64,000 bases of DNA from Pseudobutyrivibrio ruminis HUN009 (GTDB lineage: Bacteria; Bacillota; Clostridia; Lachnospirales; Lachnospiraceae), in assembly GCF_000703005.1 (NCBI RefSeq), contig NZ_JNLH01000001.1:2287001-2351000 (forward strand), read 5' to 3'. Numbering within the stretch: the stretch's first letter is position 1; every line of letters begins with the position of its first letter. Below, piece by piece: positions 1-8,560 of the stretch. A program made the translations under genes and the position numbers. The notes beneath the pieces are model-generated. The model was not told the origin of the DNA. It was given only the letters and a program-made list of their open reading frames with translations, and ran no database searches.

Positions 1-1132
1 TGCCACAATTTGGGCAGAACCATCTGCCTGGCTGAGCTGCACCTGCATCCTGAGCTGGAGCTGTCTGAGGCTGGCCCATTTGTGGCTGTACTGGCTGACC
101 TGGCTGTCCAGCAAACTGCTGACCAGCTGCCATACCTGCTGCTCCTGCATTTAATAAATCAGCTGCATTTGCACCACCTGCCTGCATTGCCATGTTCATA
201 CCAAAGAATCCCATAGCTGCGCCGTTTGCGTTGCCAGCTGCTGTCTTCATAGCCTCTGCCTGAGCCTGTACAAGTGTTGCACCTGCCATAGCCTGAGAAC
301 GAAGTGCACCAGACTTCTGAAGCTCTCTAAGTAAATCAGCATCCTTATCAGGAATAACTGTTGTAAGAATCTGAACAGATGTAATTGCAAGACCGTACTT
401 ATCTGTCCATTCCTGATCAAGCTCATCACTCATTGCCTCAGAGATTTCCTTTGTGTATGCAGGAATACCTGAAGGTCTAACGCCAAGAGCTGTAAGCTTG
501 CCAAGCGCTGGCTGAAGGGCCTGGATAAATGTAGCACGAAGCTGATCCTGAATATCGTCAACTGTGTATTCGTTCTTTACGTTACCTGCAAGGTTAACAT
601 AAAGCTGAGTAGGATCAGATACTCTCATGCTGTAGTTACCGTTAAGCTTAAGAGTTGTATCTAAATCTAATCCAATGTTGTTATCAAGAATTCTGAAAGG
701 AATTGGTGAAGGTGTACCAAACTTCAAACCAACAATATCCTTAGTGTTAACGAAATAAACTCTCTGTTGAACTGGTTTCTCACCACCGAAGGTAAATCTA
801 CGTCCGAATTCCTTAAATACATCAAGAAAGTCACCAGCAAAAATAGAAGCAGAACCATTATCTTCCCATTCATATGCACCTGCCTCTGCAGCAACATCAA
901 TAATTCTTCCGCTATCAACTAAAAGAGCACACTGACCTTCGTTTACAATAATTGCAGAGCCATGTGAAATAACATCAACATCCCCCTGAGTGTTTGTACC
1001 GCGGCCAGTCATCTTGTGAACAGCTCTTTTAACAAGTACATCTGATGCCATTGAATCAGATACGAATAATTCTTTCCACTGATTTGCAAGTTCACCAGAC
1101 ACTGAGCCTTTAACTGCTTGAATAAGTCCCAT
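1..1132 (-). CDS. SPFH-domain protein with C-terminal zinc ribbon (YdjI-like), partial
   Basis: The frame is open from an ATG at 1130-1132 to the left edge, giving 377 codons with no stop, so the C-terminus is missing. A good ribosome site (GGGAGGA) lies 7-8 bases upstream. The N-terminus (MGLIQAVKGSVSGELANQWK) and the following beta-rich SPFH region resemble B. subtilis YdjI and the so-called virion core-like proteins. A Gln/Ala/Pro/Gly-rich linker follows, and the last visible residues, WFCPNCG, begin a zinc ribbon. SPFH proteins form membrane-associated oligomeric scaffolds; the exact role of this subfamily is not known. The gene stands behind the terminator of the upstream gene, so it is probably a separate unit. 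Confidence 0.85.
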   Translation of the reverse strand, partial: MGLIQAVKGSVSGELANQWKELFVSDSMASDVLVKRAVHKMTGRGTNTQGDVDVISHGSAIIVNEGQCALLVDSGRIIDVAAEAGAYEWEDNGSASIFAGDFLDVFKEFGRRFTFGGEKPVQQRVYFVNTKDIVGLKFGTPSPIPFRILDNNIGLDLDTTLKLNGNYSMRVSDPTQLYVNLAGNVKNEYTVDDIQDQLRATFIQALQPALGKLTALGVRPSGIPAYTKEISEAMSDELDQEWTDKYGLAITSVQILTTVIPDKDADLLRELQKSGALRSQAMAGATLVQAQAEAMKTAAGNANGAAMGFFGMNMAMQAGGANAADLLNAGAAGMAAGQQFAGQPGQPVQPQMGQPQTAPAQDAGAAQPGRWFCPNCG

Positions 1133-1181
1133 TTTTATAAATCCTCCCTAATAAAAATAATCTTTATTTAGTTTAACAAAA

Positions 1182-1209
1182 AAGACCCATTCTTTAAAGA
1201 ACGGGTCTT
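1182..1209 (-). terminator. Intrinsic terminator
   Basis: AAGACCC/GGGTCTT and an inner TTCTTT/AAAGAA stem (one A-C mismatch) are followed on the minus strand by a run of six T. It ends the transcript of the beta-helix gene at 1226-1894. Confidence 0.8.
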
Positions 1210-1225
1210 AAAAAATTTAACTTTT

Positions 1226-1894
1226 TTAGTTTTTCTTAACGATGTTGTCCTGGCTCTTGAAAATGCTATCTGCCTCAACCACTCCTCTTACAGAAGAAAG
1301 TGGATAAACATTTGAACGAGGGCAAACTACTGTGCCAGGGTTGAGAACTGAGTTACATCCAACCTCTACATTGTCTCCAAGCATAGCTCCGAATTTCTTT
1401 AATCCTGTTTCAATTTTCTCTCCATCACGCGATTTTACAACAACAAGAGTCTTGTCCTGCTTTACATTTGATGTGATTGAACCAGCACCCATATGAGACT
1501 TGTAACCAAGAACTGAATCACCAACATAGTTGTAATGAGGTACCTGTACGTTATTAAAAAGAACAACATTTTTAAGCTCTGTAGAGTTACCAACTACACA
1601 GTTCTTTCCAACGATAGCTGAACCTCTAATAAAAGCGCACTGACGAACCTCAGCATCCTCATCAATGATAAGAGGTCCGTTTAGATATGCAGAATCAAAA
1701 ACCTTAGCTGACTTAGCTACCCAAACATCCTCTCCTCTTTTCTCGAACTTCTCTGGATCAAGTGTTGGGCCAAGCTTTTTGATGAACTCAGAAATCTCTG
1801 GAAGAACCTCCCATGGATATTCCTTTCCATCAAACAAGTCTTTAGCGATAGTTTCGTCTAAATTATACATAGATTTAATTTTTGTCTGTTCCAT
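1226..1894 (-). CDS. Left-handed beta-helix (hexapeptide-repeat) protein, GlmU C-terminal-like
   Basis: This is a 222-residue protein. Residues from about 50 on show hexapeptide-type spacing ([LIV]-G-x4) typical of a left-handed beta helix: AKSAKVFDSAYLNGPLIID, GSAIVGKNCVVGNSTELKN, GDSVLGYKSHMGAGSITSN. The set matches sugar-nucleotide acyltransferases related to the C-terminal half of GlmU; there is no N-terminal pyrophosphorylase domain, only a short helical leader. Family knowledge suggests transfer of an acyl group to a sugar phosphate, but the substrate is not evident. The start has AAAGGGAA upstream. It lies 24 bases behind the topoisomerase gene and probably shares its transcript. Confidence 0.75.
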   Translation of the reverse strand: MEQTKIKSMYNLDETIAKDLFDGKEYPWEVLPEISEFIKKLGPTLDPEKFEKRGEDVWVAKSAKVFDSAYLNGPLIIDEDAEVRQCAFIRGSAIVGKNCVVGNSTELKNVVLFNNVQVPHYNYVGDSVLGYKSHMGAGSITSNVKQDKTLVVVKSRDGEKIETGLKKFGAMLGDNVEVGCNSVLNPGTVVCPRSNVYPLSSVRGVVEADSIFKSQDNIVKKN

Positions 1895-1918
1895 AATGTT
1901 CCCTTTCTTATATGTAAA

Positions 1919-4900
1919 TTACTTTGCATCTGAATAATTATCGAACTCAAACTCAGTTCTGCAATCGTCATTGAGCTTAAGTCTCGCATCAAAGAATAAA
2001 CCTTTTTTACTTAAAAATCCAGATATAACATCAGTTTTCTTTTCCAGAATAAGCTTTCTGAATTGGTCCTCTGGAATATCAACACCAGCAACCTTGCCTA
2101 CATAGAACTGACAGCTGTCTACGTTGTCCCTGATGTTGTTCTTACATCTGTAGCCAAAGTGATTCTTTAAAATAGGCTCGCCACATTTAGGACATTTCAA
2201 GCCTTCCATTACCTTTTCTTCGTCTTCGAAAACGAACTTTATTCCAGATACCTTACCAGTCTCATCTTTGTTCAAAGCAAGCTTAGCATCAAACTTTGTT
2301 CCCTTCTTAGACTTGAATCCGGATATTGTGGATGTGATACCATCCTTTAAAAGTTCTTTCACCTGAGCTTCTTTAAGCTTTACTCCAGCAATCTGTCCTA
2401 TATTAAAGCCGCATGAATTCTCAGGATCATCCTTTTTGTAATTGCTGCATCCATAGCCAAACGGAGTAACAACAACTTTGCCACCACATACTGGACAAAC
2501 TACATCCTTAATATCCTTTGCTTCTACATTATCAAAATCGAAGGTTACCTCTGATTTGCCTTCTTCGTTTTTCTTAAGGACAAGGCAGGCATCAAACTTC
2601 TTACCTGATTTGCCTTTGAAGCCACGAATAGTTTTGGTGTGTCCTTCTGTAAGAAGCTCTTTTACATCACCATCGCCAATCTTTTTAGAAGCAATCTCTC
2701 CTATAACAAAATTACATTTATTCTCTTTATCAAAGTATTTTTCGCAAGCAAAACCGAAGTTTGTCTTTATGATTTTATTGCCGCAATCAGGACAAACCAC
2801 ATCTGCCAAATAGTTAGGAGCTACATCATCGAAATCAAATACAAGCTCTGTACGACCTGTCTCTTCGTTCTTTTTAAGAACAAGCCTTGCATCAAACTTC
2901 TTTCCAGTCTTGCCCTTAAAGCCTCTAAGTGTATCTGACTTTCCCTCTTTAAGAATCTCAGTAACAACCTGGGCACTGATATTCTTGCCAGCGATTGTCT
3001 TTCCTATATAAAACTTACATGAATTTTCATCCTGTGCATTAAAATTAGCACAGCCATATCCACTAGGACGAACAAGAATATCTCCGCCACAATCAGGGCA
3101 TTTAACATCTGGAAGCTTTTCCGCCTCAATTCCATCAAAGTTAAAGCTAAGTACCTTCTTGCCCTCTTCGTTTTCTTTTAATTGAATCTTGGCGCTGAAC
3201 TTCTGATTAGTCTTTGACTTGAAACCAGTAAGCACATCAGTAATTCCATTATTAAGAAGTGTGGTAAGCTCCTCCAATGAAATCTTTCTGCCGGCGATTT
3301 CACCAACAGAGAAATAGCACTGATTTTCCTCCTGGAAACGATGCTCACATGCAAATCCATAACCAGTCTTTGCGATTCTTCCACCACAAACAGGACATTT
3401 CAAATCCTCAACATACTCAGTAGGTGTTTCAGAGAAATCAAAGCTAACGTTGAATTCACCATCTTCGTTTTTGCCTAGCTTAAGCACAGATTTGAAAGGC
3501 TTGTTAGATTTACTCTTAAATCCTTCTATTAAATCTGTCTTACCCTCAAGGATGAGCTTTCTAAATTGTTCCTCTGGCAAGTCTACTCCGGCAATCTGAC
3601 CGATACTAAATCTACATTTAATTTCATCGTTAGTGTAGTTACTGCAGCCATATCCAAAGGATGTAGTGGTAAGCTCGCCGCCACAGGCCGGGCAATTAAT
3701 TCCAAGAGGCTTTCTTGTAGCAAGGCCCTTTGAATCCTTACCAGTAAACTGATTAATATTAAGAGCAATAGTCTGAGTCAGGTCGGAATCTATCATGCTC
3801 TTTGTTTCAGTACGGATATAGTCCTCAAGCTCTTTACGGTAATCGTCGAACTCTACAGAACCATTAATAATCCCTTCCAAACCCTTTTCCCAGTTGGCAG
3901 TCTGCTCTGGCTTTAAAAGAGATGGCGCAGTCAAAAGAACTACCTCGTAAATCATCTCGCCAAGTCGCTCTGGCGTAATAACCTGAGTTTTGTTATTTTG
4001 ATTGAGATATCCGATTCGAACCAGCTTTTCAAGTATTTCGCCTCGTGTAGCAGATGTTCCAATACCAGTAGTCTTAATCTGCTCTCGAAGCTCCTCGTCC
4101 TCAATAAGCTTTCCTGCATTTTCCATTGCAAGAATCAAGGAACCAGATGTATATCTCTTTGGAGGTGATGTCTTTCCCTCTTTTAATTCGAAGCCATTTG
4201 CATTGATGGAATCTCCAATATTGACCTGCTCTACAAATGCAGCAAACTTCTCCTTAGAAAAATCATCCTCTGCATCTTCGTTTTCATCATCAGATTCCCC
4301 TGCATCATCCTTTTTATTTTTAGGAATACCTGCGATTTCCAAATATCCAGGCTTCACCAATAATTTAGCGCCAGCGAAGAAGCTTTCAGAATCTATCTTT
4401 ACGGTGATTTTTACATTTTTGTACTCTGCAGGTGGATAGAAAATAGAAAGAAAACGACGAACAATAAGCTCGTAAACCTTTTGACTAAGAGGTGAAAGGT
4501 TTTCTATTCCATTGCACTGACCGGTAGGAATAATCGCATAGTGATCAGTAACCTTGCTATCGTCTGTATAGCTGGTCTTTTCAATGCCGATGTATTTTCT
4601 ATCTGCAAGAATCTCATGAACATACTTTGCAGTAGGTCCGTAAGATTGAAGCTTATTCAGATTTTTATTGATTTCCTTTGCAACTGCTGTTGTAAGGACT
4701 CTGGCGTCTGTACGAGGATAAGTGGTGTACTTCTTCTCGTAAAGCTCCTGAATAATATCAAGGGTTTGAGCCGGAGAAATCTTGAAGCGCTTTGAACACT
4801 CTGACTGAAGCTCAGCCAAGTTGAAAAGTAATGGTGCTTTCTTCTTAGAAATACCAGTTTCTTTATCAGAAACGAGCGCATCCTTGTTTGTTAAATCGTC

Positions 4901-5728
4901 AATTAACTTCTGCGCGCTATCCTTAGTTTTAAAGCCATTCCCTTTGTCACCATATAACAATGGCGATTCAAAATACTTGGAGCCATCGATAGCTTTCCAC
5001 TCAGCAGGGAAATTAACATCTGAGAACTTACCAACCACTTTGAAGAATGGATCCTCGTTGAAATTTCTAATCTCTCTTTCTCTCTCAACTACCATACCAA
5101 GCACACAAGTCATAACTCGACCAATAGCAATTGCTGCATAGCTTGTAGTAGCTGCCGCATCGTTTATCAAACGGCCATATTTAACAGATAAAGCACGGGA
5201 AAAATTGATACCAAGACTGTAATCCTCGATGGTACGCATAATACCAGAAGCACCGAGCTTTGCATAATCGCTCATTGGCTTTGCTTCATTAATACCGCGG
5301 AGGATTTCATCATCAGTCTGTGAATCAATCCAAACACGAAGCTCTGTCATGCCATCACGAACTCCACCATAATTACGGATGTTTTCCTCGATTGTCTGTC
5401 CTTCTTTTCCAGAGTCACCTGCCCAATATACAGTATCAATATCCTCTCTGTGCAAAAGGCCATTAACTACTTTGTATTGGTCCTTTGCAGATTCAACAAC
5501 ACCGTACTTGTACTCAGTAGGCAAAAATGGCAAATCCTCAAGATTCCAGTTTTTATATTTAATGTCATACTCCTCTGGATAAACCATCTGAACCAAATGG
5601 CCATAGCACCAGCTAATGACATATTCATTATTCTCAATAAATCCGTTTTGATTTCCGGAAACCTTCAGCACTCTTGCAAAGTCTCTTGCAACAGATGGTT
5701 TCTCAGTGATAATCAATTTTTTGCCCAA
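1919..5728 (-). CDS. topB: DNA topoisomerase III-like (type IA) with six C-terminal zinc-ribbon repeats
   Basis: The Toprim domain begins at once with KKLIITEKPSVARDF; the active-site tyrosine is in TTYPRTD. The enzyme would cut and pass single DNA strands. From about residue 710 to the end (1269) there are six tandem units of about 92 residues, each starting CPxCG and containing GYGC or similar, CxF and an IG.IAG motif (TopoC zinc-ribbon type); one or two are usual. I chose the TTG start at 5726-5728: it has AAGGGAG at the right distance and yields the canonical MGKKLII start, while an in-frame ATG 60 bases upstream (5788) lies inside the preceding terminator hairpin. A plasmid or mobile-element TopB is an alternative origin. 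Confidence 0.85.
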   Translation of the reverse strand: MGKKLIITEKPSVARDFARVLKVSGNQNGFIENNEYVISWCYGHLVQMVYPEEYDIKYKNWNLEDLPFLPTEYKYGVVESAKDQYKVVNGLLHREDIDTVYWAGDSGKEGQTIEENIRNYGGVRDGMTELRVWIDSQTDDEILRGINEAKPMSDYAKLGASGIMRTIEDYSLGINFSRALSVKYGRLINDAAATTSYAAIAIGRVMTCVLGMVVEREREIRNFNEDPFFKVVGKFSDVNFPAEWKAIDGSKYFESPLLYGDKGNGFKTKDSAQKLIDDLTNKDALVSDKETGISKKKAPLLFNLAELQSECSKRFKISPAQTLDIIQELYEKKYTTYPRTDARVLTTAVAKEINKNLNKLQSYGPTAKYVHEILADRKYIGIEKTSYTDDSKVTDHYAIIPTGQCNGIENLSPLSQKVYELIVRRFLSIFYPPAEYKNVKITVKIDSESFFAGAKLLVKPGYLEIAGIPKNKKDDAGESDDENEDAEDDFSKEKFAAFVEQVNIGDSINANGFELKEGKTSPPKRYTSGSLILAMENAGKLIEDEELREQIKTTGIGTSATRGEILEKLVRIGYLNQNNKTQVITPERLGEMIYEVVLLTAPSLLKPEQTANWEKGLEGIINGSVEFDDYRKELEDYIRTETKSMIDSDLTQTIALNINQFTGKDSKGLATRKPLGINCPACGGELTTTSFGYGCSNYTNDEIKCRFSIGQIAGVDLPEEQFRKLILEGKTDLIEGFKSKSNKPFKSVLKLGKNEDGEFNVSFDFSETPTEYVEDLKCPVCGGRIAKTGYGFACEHRFQEENQCYFSVGEIAGRKISLEELTTLLNNGITDVLTGFKSKTNQKFSAKIQLKENEEGKKVLSFNFDGIEAEKLPDVKCPDCGGDILVRPSGYGCANFNAQDENSCKFYIGKTIAGKNISAQVVTEILKEGKSDTLRGFKGKTGKKFDARLVLKKNEETGRTELVFDFDDVAPNYLADVVCPDCGNKIIKTNFGFACEKYFDKENKCNFVIGEIASKKIGDGDVKELLTEGHTKTIRGFKGKSGKKFDACLVLKKNEEGKSEVTFDFDNVEAKDIKDVVCPVCGGKVVVTPFGYGCSNYKKDDPENSCGFNIGQIAGVKLKEAQVKELLKDGITSTISGFKSKKGTKFDAKLALNKDETGKVSGIKFVFEDEEKVMEGLKCPKCGEPILKNHFGYRCKNNIRDNVDSCQFYVGKVAGVDIPEDQFRKLILEKKTDVISGFLSKKGLFFDARLKLNDDCRTEFEFDNYSDAK

Positions 5729-5770
5729 ACTTATAACTCCCTTGTAAAAAATTAATTTTAGTTTTAATAA

Positions 5771-5804
5771 TTTAGAGCCCCTAGCCAAAGGCGAGGGGCT
5801 CTAA
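5771..5804. terminator. Hairpin terminator between ATPase gene and topB-like gene
   Basis: TTTAGAGCCCCT pairs with AGGGGCTCTAAA around a GCC-AAA-GGC tip. It starts about 11 bases beyond the stop of the ATPase gene. There is no clean T run, so termination may be partial. Confidence 0.6.
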
Positions 5805-5815
5805 ATATTATAACT

Positions 5816-7174
5816 TTATAGCTCCGTCATGTCCACCAACACAACAGATTTATTTTCTTTTGAAAGCTCAACTAATTTGTTATCAAACTTAGTTGCTGAG
5901 AAAAGGAAAATGGTGTTTGCAGTGATACGAGCCTGCTTCATAGAATCAAGCAGCTTTTCGTATGTTTCGTATCCCATAGTCTTCTCTGTCCAGTTGCAAA
6001 TACCAACAACATTTTCTCTGTTAGAGCTTTGACCGATTACATCGATTGTTCCTTCTTTACCAAGCCATGTACCAATTTTTACAAGCTTGATTGGTAGCTG
6101 GCCTACCATATTTAATAGATGTAAATATTCACGACAAACATCCACGAAATAATTCTGTAAGTACTCATCCAAATATGGAGCAATGAACTTGTCATAGAAA
6201 GCTTCTGGTGTGTGTGAAATCAGCTCTGATAAATGAGGATATACAAATGTGAACCAGAAATTTATGTAAGGCTCAACAATTCTGTAGATACCCTTTTTTG
6301 TATTGTCCCATCCGCCTGTCTCAAAGGAAACAACCTTATCTATAACATCAAATGCCGCCAAGTTTTTCATATATACAGAAATCTTTGCTCTTGAATATCC
6401 TGTATCCTCAAACAAATCATTAAGCTTTTCATTGCCTGCCGCAATTGAACCTAAGATTGTGTTGTAACAAGATAATTCTCTAAGCTCTGAAGAAATGTAT
6501 CCCTCAGCCTCTGAGTAAAGAAATCCTGTTGGAGATAATATATTTTCACAGACATTTGCCTTAATGCTCTTTTTACCATTCCATCTGTCCAGGTAATCAG
6601 AAACACCACCGATGATACCGTATGTGCTAACACACTGAGCAACAGTATAATTAGGAAATGCCCTTACAATATCAAGGAATGAATGATTCTCAAGCTTGAT
6701 AGTCTCATCAATTTCATTAATAGAATTGCCAGCGAATTCTGCAAAAGTATTTTCAGACCATACAATTGAAGAACTAGCGATAATGATCATAATCTTGCCT
6801 GGATAAAGCTTTCTATTCTTTAAAGAAACAAGGCTTGCAAATAAGTCATTATTCTTTTTGATAGAAAACTGAGCTTCATCAATAATAAATACAAGCTTTG
6901 AGCCATCTTTAGATTTGAAGTTCTTGAAACACTCGTCAAAAGACTCAGATTCCATCTTTTTATCATAAGCAGATGCCATCTGATCATTAAGATACTTTAG
7001 CTGCTTGTTGTCTGAGCATTGACGGCTACGGTAATAAAGATAATCCTTGCCAGTTGTAAATTCATCTAGAACGGACTCACAGCCGCAGCCACGTCTGCCA
7101 TATAAAAGCACAAGGTTGCTTTTATTCTCTTGGTAAATAGTTTCTAGCTTCTTAAGTTCGTTGGTTCGTGTCAT
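5816..7174 (-). CDS. AAA-type ATPase of the archaeal ATPase/DUF234 kind with altered Walker A
   Basis: The protein has 452 residues. The start at 7172-7174 (MTRTNELKKLE) has GGGAGAA upstream and is preferred over the longer reading from 7234. The layout is that of family members that open with an LYGRRRxGKT P-loop, followed by Walker B (LVFIIDEAQ), a winged-helix region around residues 240-300 and a C-terminal nuclease-like DUF234 part (around GKEGTIDVIGQ). Here the P-loop reads LLYGRRGCGCES: the invariant GK[ST] is lost (Cys-Glu), while Walker B is kept. ATP binding may be weakened or different. Such proteins are often mobile or toxin-like; the role is unknown. Confidence 0.7.
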   Translation of the reverse strand: MTRTNELKKLETIYQENKSNLVLLYGRRGCGCESVLDEFTTGKDYLYYRSRQCSDNKQLKYLNDQMASAYDKKMESESFDECFKNFKSKDGSKLVFIIDEAQFSIKKNNDLFASLVSLKNRKLYPGKIMIIIASSSIVWSENTFAEFAGNSINEIDETIKLENHSFLDIVRAFPNYTVAQCVSTYGIIGGVSDYLDRWNGKKSIKANVCENILSPTGFLYSEAEGYISSELRELSCYNTILGSIAAGNEKLNDLFEDTGYSRAKISVYMKNLAAFDVIDKVVSFETGGWDNTKKGIYRIVEPYINFWFTFVYPHLSELISHTPEAFYDKFIAPYLDEYLQNYFVDVCREYLHLLNMVGQLPIKLVKIGTWLGKEGTIDVIGQSSNRENVVGICNWTEKTMGYETYEKLLDSMKQARITANTIFLFSATKFDNKLVELSKENKSVVLVDMTEL

Positions 7175-7302
7175 ATTATTCTCCCAAAAAAACGTCAATT
7201 CACTAAGTACGAGTACTATAATAACACAATTCACTTTAGCAGACTACACTAAAAAAGTATTTTATTTGAATTTAATTTATAAAATATATTTATATCACAA
7301 AA

Positions 7303-7332
7303 AAGGTAAGCACAATCTACTGTGCTTACCTT
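7303..7332 (-). terminator. Intrinsic terminator of asd
   Basis: A perfect 12-bp stem (AAGGTAAGCACA/TGTGCTTACCTT), loop of six, followed on the minus strand by TTTTTTG. It starts 15 bases after the asd stop. Confidence 0.9.
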
Positions 7333-7347
7333 AAAATCGGGAATTTC

Positions 7348-8433
7348 TTATTTAGCTGTGATATAACCCTGTGCCTTAAGAAGCTCTGCACAAAGAACTG
7401 CACCACCTGCAGCACCACGTACTGTGTTGTGTGACAATCCAACGAACTTCCAATCGTAGATGCTATCCTCACGAATACGTCCAACAGAAACACCCATGCC
7501 GTTCTCATAGTCAACATCAAGTGATACCTGAGGTCTGTTATCCTCTTCCATGTATCTGATGAACTGCTTTGGTGCTGATGGAAGCTTAAGCTCCTGTGGA
7601 ACGCCAGAGAAATTATTAATAGCATCGATAAGCTGCTGCTTTGTAGGCTGTTTCTTGAACTTAACAAATACAGCTGCTGTATGTCCGTTAAGAACTGGAA
7701 CACGGATACACTGGCTAGTAATCTTTACATTATCAGCTGGAACGATAACACCGTCCTTGATTTCGCCCCAAATTCTAAGTGGCTCCTTCTCAGACTTCTC
7801 TTCTTCACCTGAGATAAATGGGATGATGTTGTGCTCCATCTCTGGCCAATCCTTAAATGTCTTTCCTGCACCTGAAATAGCCTGATATGTTGTAACAACT
7901 ACCTCATATGGCTCAAATTCCTTCCAAGCTGTAAGAACTGGAGCATATGACTGAATTGAGCAGTTAGGCTTAACTGCGACGAATCCTCTAGTTGTACCAA
8001 GTCTCTGTCTCTGATACTTGATAACCTCCATGTGCTGAGGATTGATTTCTGGAACTACCATAGGTACATCTGGAGTCCATCTATGTGCTGAGTTGTTTGA
8101 AACTACTGGAGTCTCAGTTTTAGCGTAAGCTTCTTCGATTGCCTTGATTTCATCCTTAGACATATCAACTGCAGAGAATACGAAGTCTACTTCTTTAGCT
8201 ACTTCTTCAACCTCATTAACGTTCTTTACAATGATGTCCTTTACAGCTGCAGGCATTGGAGTATCCATCTTCCATCTTCCACCCACTGCATCCTCATAAC
8301 GCTGTCCCGCAGAACGTGGTGAAGCTGCAATAGTTGTAACCTCGAACCATGGATGATTCTCAAGTAGAGAAATAAATCTCTGACCAACCATACCAGTACC
8401 ACCAAGAATTCCGACTCTTAATTTCTCGCTCAT
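7348..8433 (-). CDS. asd: Aspartate-semialdehyde dehydrogenase
   Basis: Catalyses NADPH-dependent reduction of aspartyl phosphate to aspartate semialdehyde, the branch point to lysine/diaminopimelate, threonine and methionine. The 361-residue protein has the Rossmann start VGILGGTGMVGQRF, the catalytic cysteine in VKPNCSIQSY, NNSAHRW and the late GHTAAVFVKF motif. These belong to the short archaeal/fungal-type Asd rather than the E. coli type. The start at 8431-8433 has AAGGAG seven bases upstream; an earlier in-frame ATG (8484) has none. It is monocistronic: consensus promoter upstream, terminator downstream. Confidence 0.95.
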   Translation of the reverse strand: MSEKLRVGILGGTGMVGQRFISLLENHPWFEVTTIAASPRSAGQRYEDAVGGRWKMDTPMPAAVKDIIVKNVNEVEEVAKEVDFVFSAVDMSKDEIKAIEEAYAKTETPVVSNNSAHRWTPDVPMVVPEINPQHMEVIKYQRQRLGTTRGFVAVKPNCSIQSYAPVLTAWKEFEPYEVVVTTYQAISGAGKTFKDWPEMEHNIIPFISGEEEKSEKEPLRIWGEIKDGVIVPADNVKITSQCIRVPVLNGHTAAVFVKFKKQPTKQQLIDAINNFSGVPQELKLPSAPKQFIRYMEEDNRPQVSLDVDYENGMGVSVGRIREDSIYDWKFVGLSHNTVRGAAGGAVLCAELLKAQGYITAK

Positions 8434-8466
8434 TTCAAACTTCTCCTTACTTTTGTATTTGTGTCG

Positions 8467-8480
8467 CGGACAAATGTCCG
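8467..8480. other. Short palindrome in the asd leader
   Basis: CGGACAAATGTCCG is a near-perfect 14-bp palindrome 33 bases before the asd start and about 13 bases beyond the -10 box. It could be a 5' stabilising hairpin or an operator; nothing in the sequence decides. Confidence 0.4.
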
Positions 8481-8492
8481 TCATTAGACTAG

Positions 8493-8521
8493 ATTATAAT
8501 CAAACTATATAATAAATGCAA
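8493..8521 (-). promoter_or_regulatory. Sigma-A promoter of asd
   Basis: TTGCAT, 17 bases, TATAAT on the minus strand, about 60 bases upstream of the asd start. The -35 box lies inside the argH terminator stem. Confidence 0.85.
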
Positions 8522-8554
8522 GGAGAAATTAAACAAATTTAACAACTCCTTGCA
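8517..8554 (-). terminator. argH terminator overlapping the asd -35 box
   Basis: TGCAAGGAG/CTCCTTGCA, 9 bp, seven bases after the argH stop, followed by TTTATTAT. The distal arm is also part of the asd -35 element. Confidence 0.7.
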
Positions 8555-8560
8555 TAATTA

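Noticed and set aside
1665..1937. Plus-strand frames opposite the beta-helix and topoisomerase genes
   Set aside because: Shadows of well-supported minus-strand genes.
5729..5788. 20-residue N-terminal extension of the topoisomerase
   Set aside because: Would start inside a terminator hairpin; the TTG at 5728 has the ribosome site and the family start.
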